A stretch of 64,000 nucleotides of DNA, taken from JABWBJ01 sp036507855 (GTDB lineage Bacteria; Gemmatimonadota; Gemmatimonadetes; Gemmatimonadales; Gemmatimonadaceae). The notes under the pieces are model-generated. The model worked only from the letters and a program-made list of their open reading frames with translations. It did not search any database and had not been told where the DNA came from. The stretch spans positions 1 to 64,000 of the forward strand of contig DATCIJ010000041.1 in the NCBI GenBank assembly GCA_036507855.1, read 5' to 3'. Made by a program: the position numbers and the translations under genes. Shown in pieces: positions 9,217 to 17,659 of the stretch (position 1 is the first letter of the stretch; the number at the start of each line of letters is the position of its first letter).

Positions 9217-10230
9217 TCACGGACGAACCGCGTCGAGCAGCCGCGCGACCACCTGGTCCGGATCGATCCGATCGGCCTCGGCCTGATAGTTCACCAGCAC
9301 GCGGTGTCGCAGCACGGGCAACGCGACAGCGGTCACGTCCTCGAGTGCCGGCGCCGGCCGGCCGTCGAGGAGCGCGGTCGCCTTGGCGCCGAGCAGGAGC
9401 GCCTGTCCGGCACGCGGCCCGGCGCCCCAGCGCACCCAGTCGCGCACCGCCTGGGGCGCGGAGGAGTCGCCGGGCCGCGTCGCTCTCGTCAGGCGCAGCG
9501 CGTAATCGACCACGTTCGACGCCGCGGGCAGGCTCCGCACCAGCATGCGCGCCGCCTCGAGTTCGGCGCCTGACGCCGCGACTTTCGCCGAGCGCTCCTC
9601 GCCCGTCGTCGTCTCGGCGATGATGCGCCGTTCGTCATCCGGCGTGGGATACCCGATGACGACGTTGAACAGGAACCGATCGAGCTGGGCCTCGGGCAGC
9701 GGGTGCGTGCCCTCCTGCTCGATGGGGTTTTCCGTCGCGAGAACGAACAGCGGCCGATCCAGCTCGTGGCGCACGCCGCCAACGGTCACCTGGTACTCCT
9801 GCATCGCCTCGAGCAACGCCGCCTGGGTGCGTGGAGGCGTGCGATTGATCTCGTCCGCAAGGATGATGTTCGCGAACACCGGCCCCGGTATGAAGCGGAT
9901 GCTGCGTTTCCCGGTCGCGGTGTCTTCCTCGATAACTTCGGCGCCGAGGATGTCCGACGGCATGAGGTCCGGCGTGAACTGAATGCGGCTGAATCGAAGG
10001 CTCAATGCCTCGGCCAGCGTCTTGATCAGGAGCGTCTTGGCCAGGCCCGGCACGCCGCGCAGCAGGCAGTGTCCGCCGGCGAGGAGACAGGTCAGCACCT
10101 CGCGCACGACCGGCCGCTGGCCGATGATGACGCGCGATACCTCCCGCTCGAGCCGCGAGACGAGATCGCCGGCCTGTTCGAAGGTGAATTGCGTCGCTTC
10201 CCGGGGCGGAGCCGTGGGAGTGAGGGTCAC
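9217..10230 (-). CDS. moxR: MoxR-family AAA+ ATPase
   Basis: 337-aa AAA+ ATPase. The Walker A motif is GVPGLAKTLL (about residues 59-68) and the Walker B region ADEINRTPPRTQ (about 125-136), with sensor residues in FVLATENPIEQEGTHPLPEA. MoxR proteins act as chaperone-like ATPases with vWA-domain partners, fitting the DUF58 and BatA genes immediately downstream. It is the first gene of the run; heptad array 3 separates it from yajQ upstream. A direct Shine-Dalgarno is not obvious. Confidence 0.95.
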   Translation of the reverse strand: MTLTPTAPPREATQFTFEQAGDLVSRLEREVSRVIIGQRPVVREVLTCLLAGGHCLLRGVPGLAKTLLIKTLAEALSLRFSRIQFTPDLMPSDILGAEVIEEDTATGKRSIRFIPGPVFANIILADEINRTPPRTQAALLEAMQEYQVTVGGVRHELDRPLFVLATENPIEQEGTHPLPEAQLDRFLFNVVIGYPTPDDERRIIAETTTGEERSAKVAASGAELEAARMLVRSLPAASNVVDYALRLTRATRPGDSSAPQAVRDWVRWGAGPRAGQALLLGAKATALLDGRPAPALEDVTAVALPVLRHRVLVNYQAEADRIDPDQVVARLLDAVRP

Positions 10231-10242
10231 GCGGGAATCTTA

Positions 10243-10312
10243 GTTGCGGGCAGAGGGCAGAGGGCAGAGGGCAACTGGTCGCAGACGAACGCCTTTGCCC
10301 TTTTCCCTCACC
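10243..10312. repeat. Heptad array 3 (moxR/yajQ gap), inverted design
   Basis: In-register units GTTGCGG, GCAGAGG three times and GCAACTG, then a centre (GTCGCAG, ACGAACG), then CCTTTGC, CCTTTTC and CCTCACC, the reverse-complement type (GCAAAGG, GAAAAGG, GGTGAGG). The two sides can pair as a long imperfect hairpin. The right end runs into the yajQ stop codon. Confidence 0.8.
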
Positions 10313-10808
10313 TGTAGTTCCCGAACTTCAACTCCACCCCGAAATCCTTCGTTCGCAGCACGGCCATCGCCGCCTGCAGTTCATCCTTCGACGGTGAACT
10401 GACGCGCACCTGATCGCCCTGAATGGCTGCCTGGACCTTCTTGAGCTTCGCGTCCTTGATGGCCGCCGCGACCTTCTTCGCGGTGTCGGAGTCCAGCGCC
10501 ATCTTCAGGCCAATCTCCTTGCGAACCGTGTCGCCGCCGGCCGGCTGGGTTTCGCCGACATCGAGATTCTTCACCGAAACGCCGCGCTTGACGAGACGTC
10601 CGTGCAGCACATCGAACAGCGCACGCATCCGGAAATCGTCGTCGGCGACGAGCTTCAGTTTTGCCTCAGCGCGACTGAACTCGATCGCGGCCCTGGAGCC
10701 CTTGAAGTCGTAACGCTGCGCGATCTCCTTCTGGGCCTGATTGACGGCGTTATCGACCTCCTGGAGGTCCACGCCGGTGGTGACGTCGAAGGAACTGGCG
10801 GAAGCCAT
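10308..10808 (-). CDS. yajQ: YajQ-family nucleotide-binding protein
   Basis: 166 aa from the ATG at 10808 (MASASSFDVTTGVDLQEVDN), matching the usual YajQ length and N-terminus. Conserved blocks include the QRYDFKGSRAAIEF segment and the C-terminal DFGVELKFGNYR. YajQ (UPF0234) binds nucleotides and has been linked to cyclic-di-GMP sensing in some bacteria. A longer frame upstream translates the heptad repeat and is rejected. Heptad array 4 starts 2 nt upstream of the ATG, leaving no Shine-Dalgarno. The gene is divergent from the kinase at 10912. Confidence 0.93.
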   Translation of the reverse strand: MASASSFDVTTGVDLQEVDNAVNQAQKEIAQRYDFKGSRAAIEFSRAEAKLKLVADDDFRMRALFDVLHGRLVKRGVSVKNLDVGETQPAGGDTVRKEIGLKMALDSDTAKKVAAAIKDAKLKKVQAAIQGDQVRVSSPSKDELQAAMAVLRTKDFGVELKFGNYR

Positions 10809-10810
10809 AG

Positions 10811-10845
10811 TGACGGTTGACGGATGGCGGATGGCGGATGAGACG
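10811..10845. repeat. Heptad array 4 (yajQ/kinase divergent gap)
   Basis: Five in-register units: TGACGGT, TGACGGA, TGGCGGA, TGGCGGA, TGAGACG. On the minus strand the array ends 2 nt before the yajQ ATG. No inverted partner is evident. Confidence 0.75.
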
Positions 10846-10861
10846 CCCCGGTTCGGCGAAG

Positions 10862-10892
10862 TTGCCTGCGCCCAACGTACTCGTTCTACAAT
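10862..10892 (+). promoter_or_regulatory. Possible sigma-70-type promoter of the kinase gene
   Basis: TTGCCT at 10862-10867 and TACAAT at 10887-10892 with a 19-nt spacer. The -10 is good and the spacer slightly long. Transcription would start near 10900, just before the preferred ATG at 10912. Confidence 0.35.
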
Positions 10893-10911
10893 GGAATACC
10901 GCTCCCCAGAA

Positions 10912-12831
10912 ATGGCCAATCCCTCGCGTCCCGATTCCATCTTCATCGCCTTCCAGTCATCTCTGGCCGGCAAGTATTCGATCGACCGGGAACTGGGCCG
11001 GGGCGGCATGGGGATCGTCTATCTCGCGCACGAGGTCCATCTCGATCGCCTCGTGGCCATCAAGCTCCTTCCTCCCGAGCGCGCCTCGGATCCGTCGTTA
11101 CGTGAGCGCTTTCTTCGCGAAGCGCGGCTCGCCGCGAAGCTCTCGCATCCGAACATCATCCCGATCCACTCGGTCGCCGAGTCGGGCGAGTTCGTGTACT
11201 ACGTCATGGCGTTCGTGGATGGCGAGACGCTCGCCGAGCGCGTGCGGACCCGTGGACCACTGACCGGCACCGACGGCGCGCGGGTGCTGCGGGAGGTCGC
11301 CTGGGCGCTGGCACACGCGCATTCGCAGGGTCTGGTGCACCGCGACGTGAAGCCGGACAACATCCTGCTCGAAGCAGGCTCCGGTCGCGCACTGGTGGCG
11401 GACTTCGGTATCGCAGCCGCGATTGCCGACACGAGTGCCCACGGCGTGGCGGGAACGCCGGAGTTCATGAGCCCCGAGCAGGCGACCGGTTCTGCCATTG
11501 ACGCGCGGAGCGACATCTACTCGCTGGGCGCAACAGCGTTCTATGCGTTCTCGGGCAGGCTCCCGTTCGAAGGGCGAACGGCGACGGAGGTGCTTGCCAA
11601 GCACGCCACCGAGACGGCGCCGGCGATTGTCTCGACGGGCGTGGCGGTGCCTCGAAAGGTCGCTGCCCTGGTTGACCGATGCCTGGCCAAGGATCCTGCG
11701 CACCGGCCATCAAGCGCAGACGAGGTGGCGGAGCAGCTCGGCCTCGCGCTGGAACAGCGTCGCGAGCTGCCGGTCGCGCTGCGCGCTTTTGTGAAGCGCA
11801 ACTCGCGAATGGATGGCGGTGGGACTCTCCTGGGGACGATCGGCCTGGCGACGGCGGCGGTGACTCTGGCCCGTATCTATGGCGGTGAGGCCGGCTGGGC
11901 CACGCTCATCGCGGGAACGACGCTGGGCCCGCTCGGTTTCATGGTCAATGCTGCTCGCCGCTTGTTGCGACAGGGTTTCTCGTATGCTGACGTGGCGCCA
12001 GCGTACCAGCGGGAGAGAGAGCAGGCAAGTGAGGAGCTTGCCGTGGATCATCGTCGTGGTCCAATCGCGATGGAGCGGTTTCTGAAGATCTGCTCGCTGA
12101 GCGGCCTGACTGGCGCCGGGCTGGTGCTCCTCGGAACTCTCGGCATCAACATGCTCGACATCCTGCCGACGCAGCAGATTTCCCATCTGACAGGGACATT
12201 GATCTTCTGGATGGCGATGTCGAACGGCGTCGGAGTGCTGTCAGGTCTCGCCTATCTCGCGCTGCTGCAGCGCCGCACCGACGTGGACACCGGCTTCTGG
12301 GCGCGCGTCTGGAAGGGGCCACTCGGCCGTCTCGCCTTCTCGATTGCCCGCCGGTCAGGCGGCGCGAGGACCGCCGTGGCAGCCATGACGCACCGCGCTA
12401 CCGAGCTATCGTTAGGCCTGGCGGCTGAACAGCTGTACGAGAGCCTGCCCAAAGATTCGCGCCAGGCGCTCGGCGACCTGCCGACCCTCCTGCAACGGCT
12501 GCAGAACGACGCGCAGTCCCTTCGCAAGCGCTACGAGTCGCTTCAGGAGGCTGTGTCCGGGTCCAGTGCCGCACACACTCCGGAATTCGACGATCTACGC
12601 GTGATGCGCGACGACGTTCAGGCGCGACTGGGCGAGGCCGTGGGCACGCTGGAGACCCTGCGCCTCGGATTGCTGCGACTGCACGCGGGCTCAGCGACGG
12701 TCGAAGGCTTCACCACCCATATCGGCGTCGCCGCTGAGGTCTCGAAGCAGGTGCAACGGCTTATCGCCGCGCACAACGACGTGGAGCGCGCCCTGCAGTT
12801 CGACAGTGAACCTGCGACCACACCAGCCTGA
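10912..12831 (+). CDS. Membrane-associated serine/threonine protein kinase
   Basis: 639 aa from the ATG at 10912 (MANPSRPDS); an in-frame ATG at 10891 overlaps the putative -10 and is less likely. The kinase domain (about residues 22-280) has all key motifs: GRGGMG glycine loop, VAIKLL lysine, HRDVKPDNIL catalytic loop, DFG, and GTPEFMSPEQ. After it come several hydrophobic segments (about residues 305-350, 385-415 and 420-450), then a coiled-coil-like C-terminal region. No PASTA or TPR repeats are present. The order kinase, several membrane segments, helical tail is not the usual single-pass design. Substrate unknown; it stands alone on the plus strand. Confidence 0.9.
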   Translation: MANPSRPDSIFIAFQSSLAGKYSIDRELGRGGMGIVYLAHEVHLDRLVAIKLLPPERASDPSLRERFLREARLAAKLSHPNIIPIHSVAESGEFVYYVMAFVDGETLAERVRTRGPLTGTDGARVLREVAWALAHAHSQGLVHRDVKPDNILLEAGSGRALVADFGIAAAIADTSAHGVAGTPEFMSPEQATGSAIDARSDIYSLGATAFYAFSGRLPFEGRTATEVLAKHATETAPAIVSTGVAVPRKVAALVDRCLAKDPAHRPSSADEVAEQLGLALEQRRELPVALRAFVKRNSRMDGGGTLLGTIGLATAAVTLARIYGGEAGWATLIAGTTLGPLGFMVNAARRLLRQGFSYADVAPAYQREREQASEELAVDHRRGPIAMERFLKICSLSGLTGAGLVLLGTLGINMLDILPTQQISHLTGTLIFWMAMSNGVGVLSGLAYLALLQRRTDVDTGFWARVWKGPLGRLAFSIARRSGGARTAVAAMTHRATELSLGLAAEQLYESLPKDSRQALGDLPTLLQRLQNDAQSLRKRYESLQEAVSGSSAAHTPEFDDLRVMRDDVQARLGEAVGTLETLRLGLLRLHAGSATVEGFTTHIGVAAEVSKQVQRLIAAHNDVERALQFDSEPATTPA

Positions 12832-12885
12832 TCAAACCGCACTCGTGATTCGCCACGCAGTGCCGAGTCACGTATCACGATCAGG
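12827..12885. terminator. Inverted repeat between convergent genes
   Basis: CCTGATC (12827-12833) and GATCAGG (12879-12885) form outer arms; TCGTGAT (12843-12849) and ATCACGA (12874-12880) overlap as inner arms. The element lies between the kinase stop and the zapA stop, a position typical of a bidirectional terminator. There is no clear T tract. Confidence 0.4.
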
Positions 12886-13183
12886 TTTCGTCGCCCCGCC
12901 TGGCCGGAGGGAGCCAGCGCCGCACCTCGTTCCCAAGCCCGCGTAGTTCGTCTTCCACGACGCGGGCGGTCGTGCGCTCGCGAAACAACTCATCGGTGAT
13001 CTGCATCGCCGCGAGAATCGCCGCCTTGTGCGTCTCGATCAGCGCGTTCGCGCCAAGCACCTTCCGGATCTCGCGATCCAGGTAGGCCGCGACGGCCTTC
13101 GTGTGCTCCGGTGTCGCGTCGCTGCGGATCGTGTACTCCTCGCCGACGATGCTGACCTTGGCGACGTGCCGTTTCTCGCTCAT
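12881..13183 (-). CDS. zapA: Cell division protein ZapA
   Basis: 100 aa, the usual length of ZapA. The N-terminus KVSIVGEEYTIRSD is the ZapA beta-hairpin signature, followed by AAYLDREIRKVLGAN and a helical region. ZapA binds and crosslinks FtsZ filaments at the division site. It overlaps the upstream coiled-coil gene by 4 bp (ATGA), so translation is probably coupled. A zapA gene downstream of pheT is a common arrangement, which strengthens the call. Confidence 0.88.
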   Translation of the reverse strand: MSEKRHVAKVSIVGEEYTIRSDATPEHTKAVAAYLDREIRKVLGANALIETHKAAILAAMQITDELFRERTTARVVEDELRGLGNEVRRWLPPARRGDET

Positions 13184-13560
13184 TTGCCGCCTCGCGAACC
13201 GCGACTGCTCGATTTGCCGCCCCGGGTCGGCTCGAGGCCATTTCCGACCACGGCCTGCGGTCCCGTCACCGGCCGCTCGGATTGCTGTCGAAGAAAGCGC
13301 ACCTGGGCCAGGATGGCCCGCGTCTGCTCCGTCGCAAACTCGAGGCGCTGGCGGAGGTCGGCGTTCTCCTTCTCCAGCGCCTCAACGCGCTGCGGCGCGA
13401 ACAGGTCGCCGGTGCGGCTCGAGGATTCGTAGCCGCGAAGCTTCGTCTCGGCCTGGATCGCGCGCTTCCGGAACGCCGCCAACTCGTCCCCCAGTTTGAG
13501 GACGAGCTGCGCCAGCTGCGGAAGTGGATGGGTTTCAGGCAGTGATTCGTGGTCGGACAC
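13180..13560 (-). CDS. Small coiled-coil protein, possibly ZapB-like
   Basis: 126 aa, not firmly recognised. Residues about 15-95 are strongly helical with heptad-spaced Leu/Ala (LVLKLGDELAAFRKRAIQA and ALEKENADLRQRLEFATEQ), so it is probably a dimeric coiled coil. A disordered Gly/Ser/Arg-rich tail follows. It sits between pheT (26-bp overlap) and zapA (4-bp overlap). The position suggests a cell-division role like that of ZapB, but this is context only. Confidence 0.7.
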   Translation of the reverse strand: MSDHESLPETHPLPQLAQLVLKLGDELAAFRKRAIQAETKLRGYESSSRTGDLFAPQRVEALEKENADLRQRLEFATEQTRAILAQVRFLRQQSERPVTGPQAVVGNGLEPTRGGKSSSRGSRGGK

Positions 13561-15982
13561 CGAGCTCGCTCTCCAGGCTCCGCAGGATTTTCTGACGTCG
13601 TCCCTCGATCTCCTTGTCGCGTAGAGTGCGCACCGGGTCCCTGAAGGTCAACCGCCAGGCGAGACTCCGCACCCCCGACGGCAGACCCTCGCCCCGATAT
13701 TCGTCGAAAAGCGCGACCCGCTCGAGGAGGTCACCACCCGACGCGCGCAGTACGCGCTCCACGTCGGCGGCCGCGGTGCCGTCCGGGACGAGAAGGGCAA
13801 GGTCGAATTCAGCTGCCGGCGTGGTGGGTAGCGGACGATATCGAACCGATGGCCGATGCCGGGGCTCCAGACGAGCGTCGTGCGCGTGCGCCCCGCGAGG
13901 CGCCACGAAACCGTTAGGCATCGGATCGAGTGTCAGCTCCACCCCAAAGGCCTCCGCCGACCAGGCTGGCCGATCAAGCGCCACCGGTCCGGCGCGTCCG
14001 ACACGGCGTCGAGACGTTCCGACTACGATGACCCACGACCGGCCATCATCCGCCGGTTCCAGAACGGCGCCCTCACCCGGGAACGCCAGCTCTGCGATGC
14101 GGGCGCCGAGCGCCTTGGCATCCCACGCGTCGAACAGGGGCGGGTTGGGCTCGGTGAAGTGAGGCGGACGCCGCCGGCCCATGATGAGGGCGCCAACACG
14201 CACCGCCTCCAGCGGCAGCCCATCGGGCCTCGGAGTAAACGCCGAGCCGATCTCGAACAGACGGACATCGCCCTGCATCCGGGTGAGGTTGTACTCGGCC
14301 CGTCGTGCCAGCGTCTCCAGCAGCGAGCGCCGGAGGTGCGGCTCGTCCTCCGCCAGAGGATTGGTGACCCGCACATGCGTCTCGTCATCGCCACGAACAA
14401 ATGGAAGCGGCCGCACCTCGGCGAGCCCCTCGCCCACCAGAGCGTTGCGCACTCGGCGGCCGGTGACGTGAACGTGATGATCCGGAACGGTCCCCGGTCG
14501 AAACGGACTCACCGTGTCGGACAGAACGTCGTATCCGCGTAGTCGCGCGATTTCTTCAACCAGGTCGGCGTCGCGCCAGACATCGCGGCGCCAGCTTGGC
14601 GGCGTGACGCGCAGGTGGCCACTGGCTCCCGGCTGAACGGCGAAACCAACCGACGCGAGCAGCCGCGTCATTTCTTCGGCTGGCACGCCGTCGCCAAGCA
14701 GGCGCTCGGCGCGGGCAGGGCGAAGGTCGACACTCGCCGGGGGTGGCGGTTCGCGGCCGACGAGAATCGGGGCGCCGTCCACCGAGCCACCTGCGACCTT
14801 CATGATGAGTCCAGCCGCCAGTTCAAGGAGTGTTGCCGTCGCCGCGCCGTCGACGCCCCGCTCGAACCGATAGCTCGCATCGGTCGACAGTCCGAGCGCG
14901 CGCCGGGTCACACGGATGCGCGCGGGATCGAAGGTCGCCACTTCGAGGAGGAGGTCGGTCGTGGTTTCGGTCACCTCCGAGTCATGACCTCCCATCACGC
15001 CGCCAATCGCCACCGGTGTCTTCGCGTCCGCGATCATCGTCATGCGCTCGTCCAGCGCTCGCTCCACGCCGTCGAGCGTCACCATCCGCTCGCCACCTCG
15101 CGCCCGTCGAATCACGACGGTCTGATCGGCAAGATTCGCGAGGTCGAACGCGTGCATGGGCTGGCCAAAACCGTGCAGCATGTAATTCGTGGCGTCGACC
15201 ACGTTCGAAATGGCTCTCAGCCCGACGGACTCCAGTCGCCTGACGAGCCAATCGGGGCTCGGACCCACTCGCACGCCGCGGATGACCACCCCCATGTATT
15301 GCGGGCAGCCCTCACCATCCTCGAGCCGGATGGTGACGCCGCCGCTCGCGGCCTCATGCTCGCCGCGCACCCTCGTCCCGGGCGGCAGGCCCGGGAGGTC
15401 GCCCAGCTCTTCCGGAACGCCGGTGGGGATCCCCGTCAGGGCCGCGACCTCGCGCGCGACGCCGGCGTGTGACAGGAGATCAGGGCGGTTCGGAAGCACG
15501 TCGATGTCGAAGCGAACGTCGGCGACGCTGACCGCCTCGAGGAAGGGCGTTCCAGGCTTCACATCGATATCGAGCGCCATGATGCCCGAGTGATCGGCGC
15601 CGAGCCCCAGCTCACGCGCCGAGCAGAGCATTCCGCTCGAGACTTCACCCCGGATCTTGCGCTTCTCGAGTTTGACGCCGCCGGGCAGCGTCGTGCCGAC
15701 GCGGGCGAAGGGGTACAGCGTTCCCACGGTGACGACTGGAGCGCCGCAGACGACGTCCAGCAGATCACCGCTGCCGTCGTCAACCTTGGTTACCCATAGC
15801 GTGTCCGCGTTGGGATGCCGGCCGGCCTGCACGACGCGAGCGACCACGACATCGACGAGGTCCTGGCGCAGGCGCTCCATGCGGTCGACGGTAGCGACGT
15901 GCGCCGACAGCAGGTCCCGGATCTCCTCCGCGCTCCGTCCATGCGGCACGAACGCGCGCAGCCAATCATGGGAGATCAGCAT
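13535..15982 (-). CDS. pheT: Phenylalanine-tRNA ligase beta subunit
   Basis: 815 aa, the normal size for bacterial PheT. The N-terminal tRNA-binding (EMAP-type) domain shows VVVARVVQAGRHPNADTL (about residues 45-62). The B3/B4 editing region and a B5 domain follow, and the C-terminal anticodon-binding (FDX-ACB) domain ends with FRDPVRTLRDKEIEGRRQ. With PheS it forms the alpha2beta2 enzyme that charges tRNA-Phe. Its ATG overlaps the pheS stop by 7 bp (ATGCTGA), giving translational coupling for 1:1 subunit supply. Confidence 0.97.
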   Translation of the reverse strand: MLISHDWLRAFVPHGRSAEEIRDLLSAHVATVDRMERLRQDLVDVVVARVVQAGRHPNADTLWVTKVDDGSGDLLDVVCGAPVVTVGTLYPFARVGTTLPGGVKLEKRKIRGEVSSGMLCSARELGLGADHSGIMALDIDVKPGTPFLEAVSVADVRFDIDVLPNRPDLLSHAGVAREVAALTGIPTGVPEELGDLPGLPPGTRVRGEHEAASGGVTIRLEDGEGCPQYMGVVIRGVRVGPSPDWLVRRLESVGLRAISNVVDATNYMLHGFGQPMHAFDLANLADQTVVIRRARGGERMVTLDGVERALDERMTMIADAKTPVAIGGVMGGHDSEVTETTTDLLLEVATFDPARIRVTRRALGLSTDASYRFERGVDGAATATLLELAAGLIMKVAGGSVDGAPILVGREPPPPASVDLRPARAERLLGDGVPAEEMTRLLASVGFAVQPGASGHLRVTPPSWRRDVWRDADLVEEIARLRGYDVLSDTVSPFRPGTVPDHHVHVTGRRVRNALVGEGLAEVRPLPFVRGDDETHVRVTNPLAEDEPHLRRSLLETLARRAEYNLTRMQGDVRLFEIGSAFTPRPDGLPLEAVRVGALIMGRRRPPHFTEPNPPLFDAWDAKALGARIAELAFPGEGAVLEPADDGRSWVIVVGTSRRRVGRAGPVALDRPAWSAEAFGVELTLDPMPNGFVAPRGAHAHDARLEPRHRPSVRYRPLPTTPAAEFDLALLVPDGTAAADVERVLRASGGDLLERVALFDEYRGEGLPSGVRSLAWRLTFRDPVRTLRDKEIEGRRQKILRSLESELGVRPRITA

Positions 15983-17004
15983 GAGGCGAACTGCTCGAGG
16001 AAGCGGACATCCGAGTCGTACAGCAGCCTGATGTCGTTGATGCCGTAGCGTGACATGGCAATCCGTCCCGGTCCCATCCCGAACGCCCAGCCCGAGTAAC
16101 GCTCGCTATCTATGCCGACCGATTCGAGCACCGCCGGGTGCACCAGGCCGCATCCCATGATCTCCAGCCACCGTGGGCCACGACCATCCCCCAGGTCCAC
16201 TTCGACTTCCATTTGCGCCGACGGCTCCGTGAAGGGGAAGTATGAGGGTCCGAACCGCGTGCGGGTGCTCGCACCGTAGAACCGGTGGGTGAACCACGAG
16301 AGCGTGGCTTTCAGATCAGCGAAGGAAATGCCTTCATCGATGGCCAGTCCTTCGAGCTGCGTGAAGACCGGGGCATGCGTGGCGTCGAAGAAGTCGCGCC
16401 GGTAGACATTGCCGGGGGCCAGAACGCGGATCGGCGGGGCATAGGCCTGCATCGTCCGCACCTGGACCGGCGACGTATGTGTTCGCAGGAGCCGCCCTTC
16501 TCCCAGGTACAGCGTATCGTGCAGGTCCATCGCCGGATGCTCGGCGGGGAAGTTGAGCGCGCCGAAGTTGTACCACTCATGCTCCGCTTCCGGGCCTAAC
16601 GCGACGGTGAAGCCGAGTTCATGGAAGATGGCCTCGATCTCGTCGAGGACGATCGACACCGGATGCCGCGAGCCGCGCCATGTCGGGCGCGCCGGCATGG
16701 TGGGGTCGGAGAGTTGCTGGGTGCTGGATGCGGACAGCTTCTTGCGCGCAGCGTCGAGCGCCGCTTCGGTGGCCACACGCCAGGCATTGAAGCGGCGGCC
16801 GGCTTCGGGCCTGTCCTCTTTGGGCAGGACGCTGAGAGCGCCGCTCAGGATCGAGACGACGCCGCTGGTCCGGCCGACGAGCTGCACGCGCGCCGATTCC
16901 ACGGCTTCGGCCGTCGTCGCGCCGGGAATCAGCTCGTCCGCCCGAGCCTTGGCCCGATCGAGCTCGGCGACGAATTGATCGAACGTGGTGATGTTGCTGG
17001 TCAT
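15976..17004 (-). CDS. pheS: Phenylalanine-tRNA ligase alpha subunit
   Basis: 342 aa. N-terminal coiled-coil region, then the class II catalytic core with motif 2 (FRRDFFDATHAPVFTQLEG-type) and motif 3 (GWAFGMGPGRIAMSRYGI near the C-terminus). It provides the active site for Phe-tRNA synthesis. It follows rplT across a gap filled by heptad array 5 and overlaps pheT by 7 bp. The ATG at 17004 starts MTSNITTFDQF. No strong Shine-Dalgarno is visible. Confidence 0.97.
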   Translation of the reverse strand: MTSNITTFDQFVAELDRAKARADELIPGATTAEAVESARVQLVGRTSGVVSILSGALSVLPKEDRPEAGRRFNAWRVATEAALDAARKKLSASSTQQLSDPTMPARPTWRGSRHPVSIVLDEIEAIFHELGFTVALGPEAEHEWYNFGALNFPAEHPAMDLHDTLYLGEGRLLRTHTSPVQVRTMQAYAPPIRVLAPGNVYRRDFFDATHAPVFTQLEGLAIDEGISFADLKATLSWFTHRFYGASTRTRFGPSYFPFTEPSAQMEVEVDLGDGRGPRWLEIMGCGLVHPAVLESVGIDSERYSGWAFGMGPGRIAMSRYGINDIRLLYDSDVRFLEQFASC

Positions 17005-17016
17005 GAGAATCGCGGA

Positions 17017-17086
17017 GCGTGGGTGGCGGGTCGAGGGTCGAAGTCGCCACCTCTACCCGCGACCCGCTACCCGCAACCCTGGTCAG
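17017..17086. repeat. Heptad array 5 (pheS/rplT gap), inverted design
   Basis: Ten in-register units: GCGTGGG, TGGCGGG, TCGAGGG, TCGAAGT, CGCCACC, TCTACCC, GCGACCC, GCTACCC, GCAACCC, TGGTCAG. The first three are G-rich and units 6-9 are their reverse-complement type, so a hairpin with its turn near 17041-17048 is possible. The right end overlaps the rplT stop codon. Confidence 0.85.
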
Positions 17087-17439
17087 GCCAACGCGCTCTT
17101 GGCCGCCGTCGCGAGCGCCGCAAAGGCGGCTTCATCGCGAACCGCGAGGTCCGCCAGAATTTTGCGGTCGATCTCGATTCCCGCCTTGCGCAGGCCGTTC
17201 ATGAAGACGCTGTAGCTCAGGTCGTTCTGGTGCGCGGCCGCGTTGATGCGCGTGATCCAGAGGCGCCGGAAGTCGCGCTTCTTGTTGCGACGATCGCGGT
17301 ATGCGTAACGCCAGCCGCGCTCGACCGTCTCCTTCGCCGGGCGCCACAGCTTGCTGCGCGCGCCGAACGCACCACGCGCGGCCTTCATGATCTGCTTTTT
17401 GCGCTTCAGGCGCACGACATTCGATTTGACTCTTGGCAT
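17083..17439 (-). CDS. rplT: 50S ribosomal protein L20
   Basis: 118 aa, standard L20 length, beginning MPRVKSNVVRLKRKKQIMK with the conserved RKLWI-type region present as RRLWITRINAA (about residues 55-65). L20 binds 23S rRNA early in assembly and in many bacteria also represses the infC-rpmI-rplT operon by binding its mRNA. It lies 9 nt after rpmI in the same transcript. Confidence 0.97.
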   Translation of the reverse strand: MPRVKSNVVRLKRKKQIMKAARGAFGARSKLWRPAKETVERGWRYAYRDRRNKKRDFRRLWITRINAAAHQNDLSYSVFMNGLRKAGIEIDRKILADLAVRDEAAFAALATAAKSALA

Positions 17440-17448
17440 CGTCCGCTC

Positions 17449-17646
17449 CTACGCCTGAAGGAGACGCTTCAGCACGCGCGTCTCGCCGTTCGTGGTCACG
17501 ATCGTGGCGCGGCGAAGGTGCCGCTTCCGCTTCGCGTCCTTCTTCGTGAGGATGTGGCTCTTGTTGGCCTTCAGGCGGCGGATCTTCCCGGAGGCGGTCA
17601 CCGAGAACCGCTTCTTCGCGCCCTTGTGGGTTTTCATCTTTGGCAT
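17449..17646 (-). CDS. rpmI: 50S ribosomal protein L35
   Basis: 65 aa, the full family length. Starts MPKMKTHKGAKKRFSVTASG, the canonical L35 N-terminus, and contains the conserved SHILTKK segment. It lies between infC and rplT with short spacers (13 and 9 nt). Confidence 0.97.
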   Translation of the reverse strand: MPKMKTHKGAKKRFSVTASGKIRRLKANKSHILTKKDAKRKRHLRRATIVTTNGETRVLKRLLQA

Positions 17647-17659
17647 CGTTCAGTCCTGT

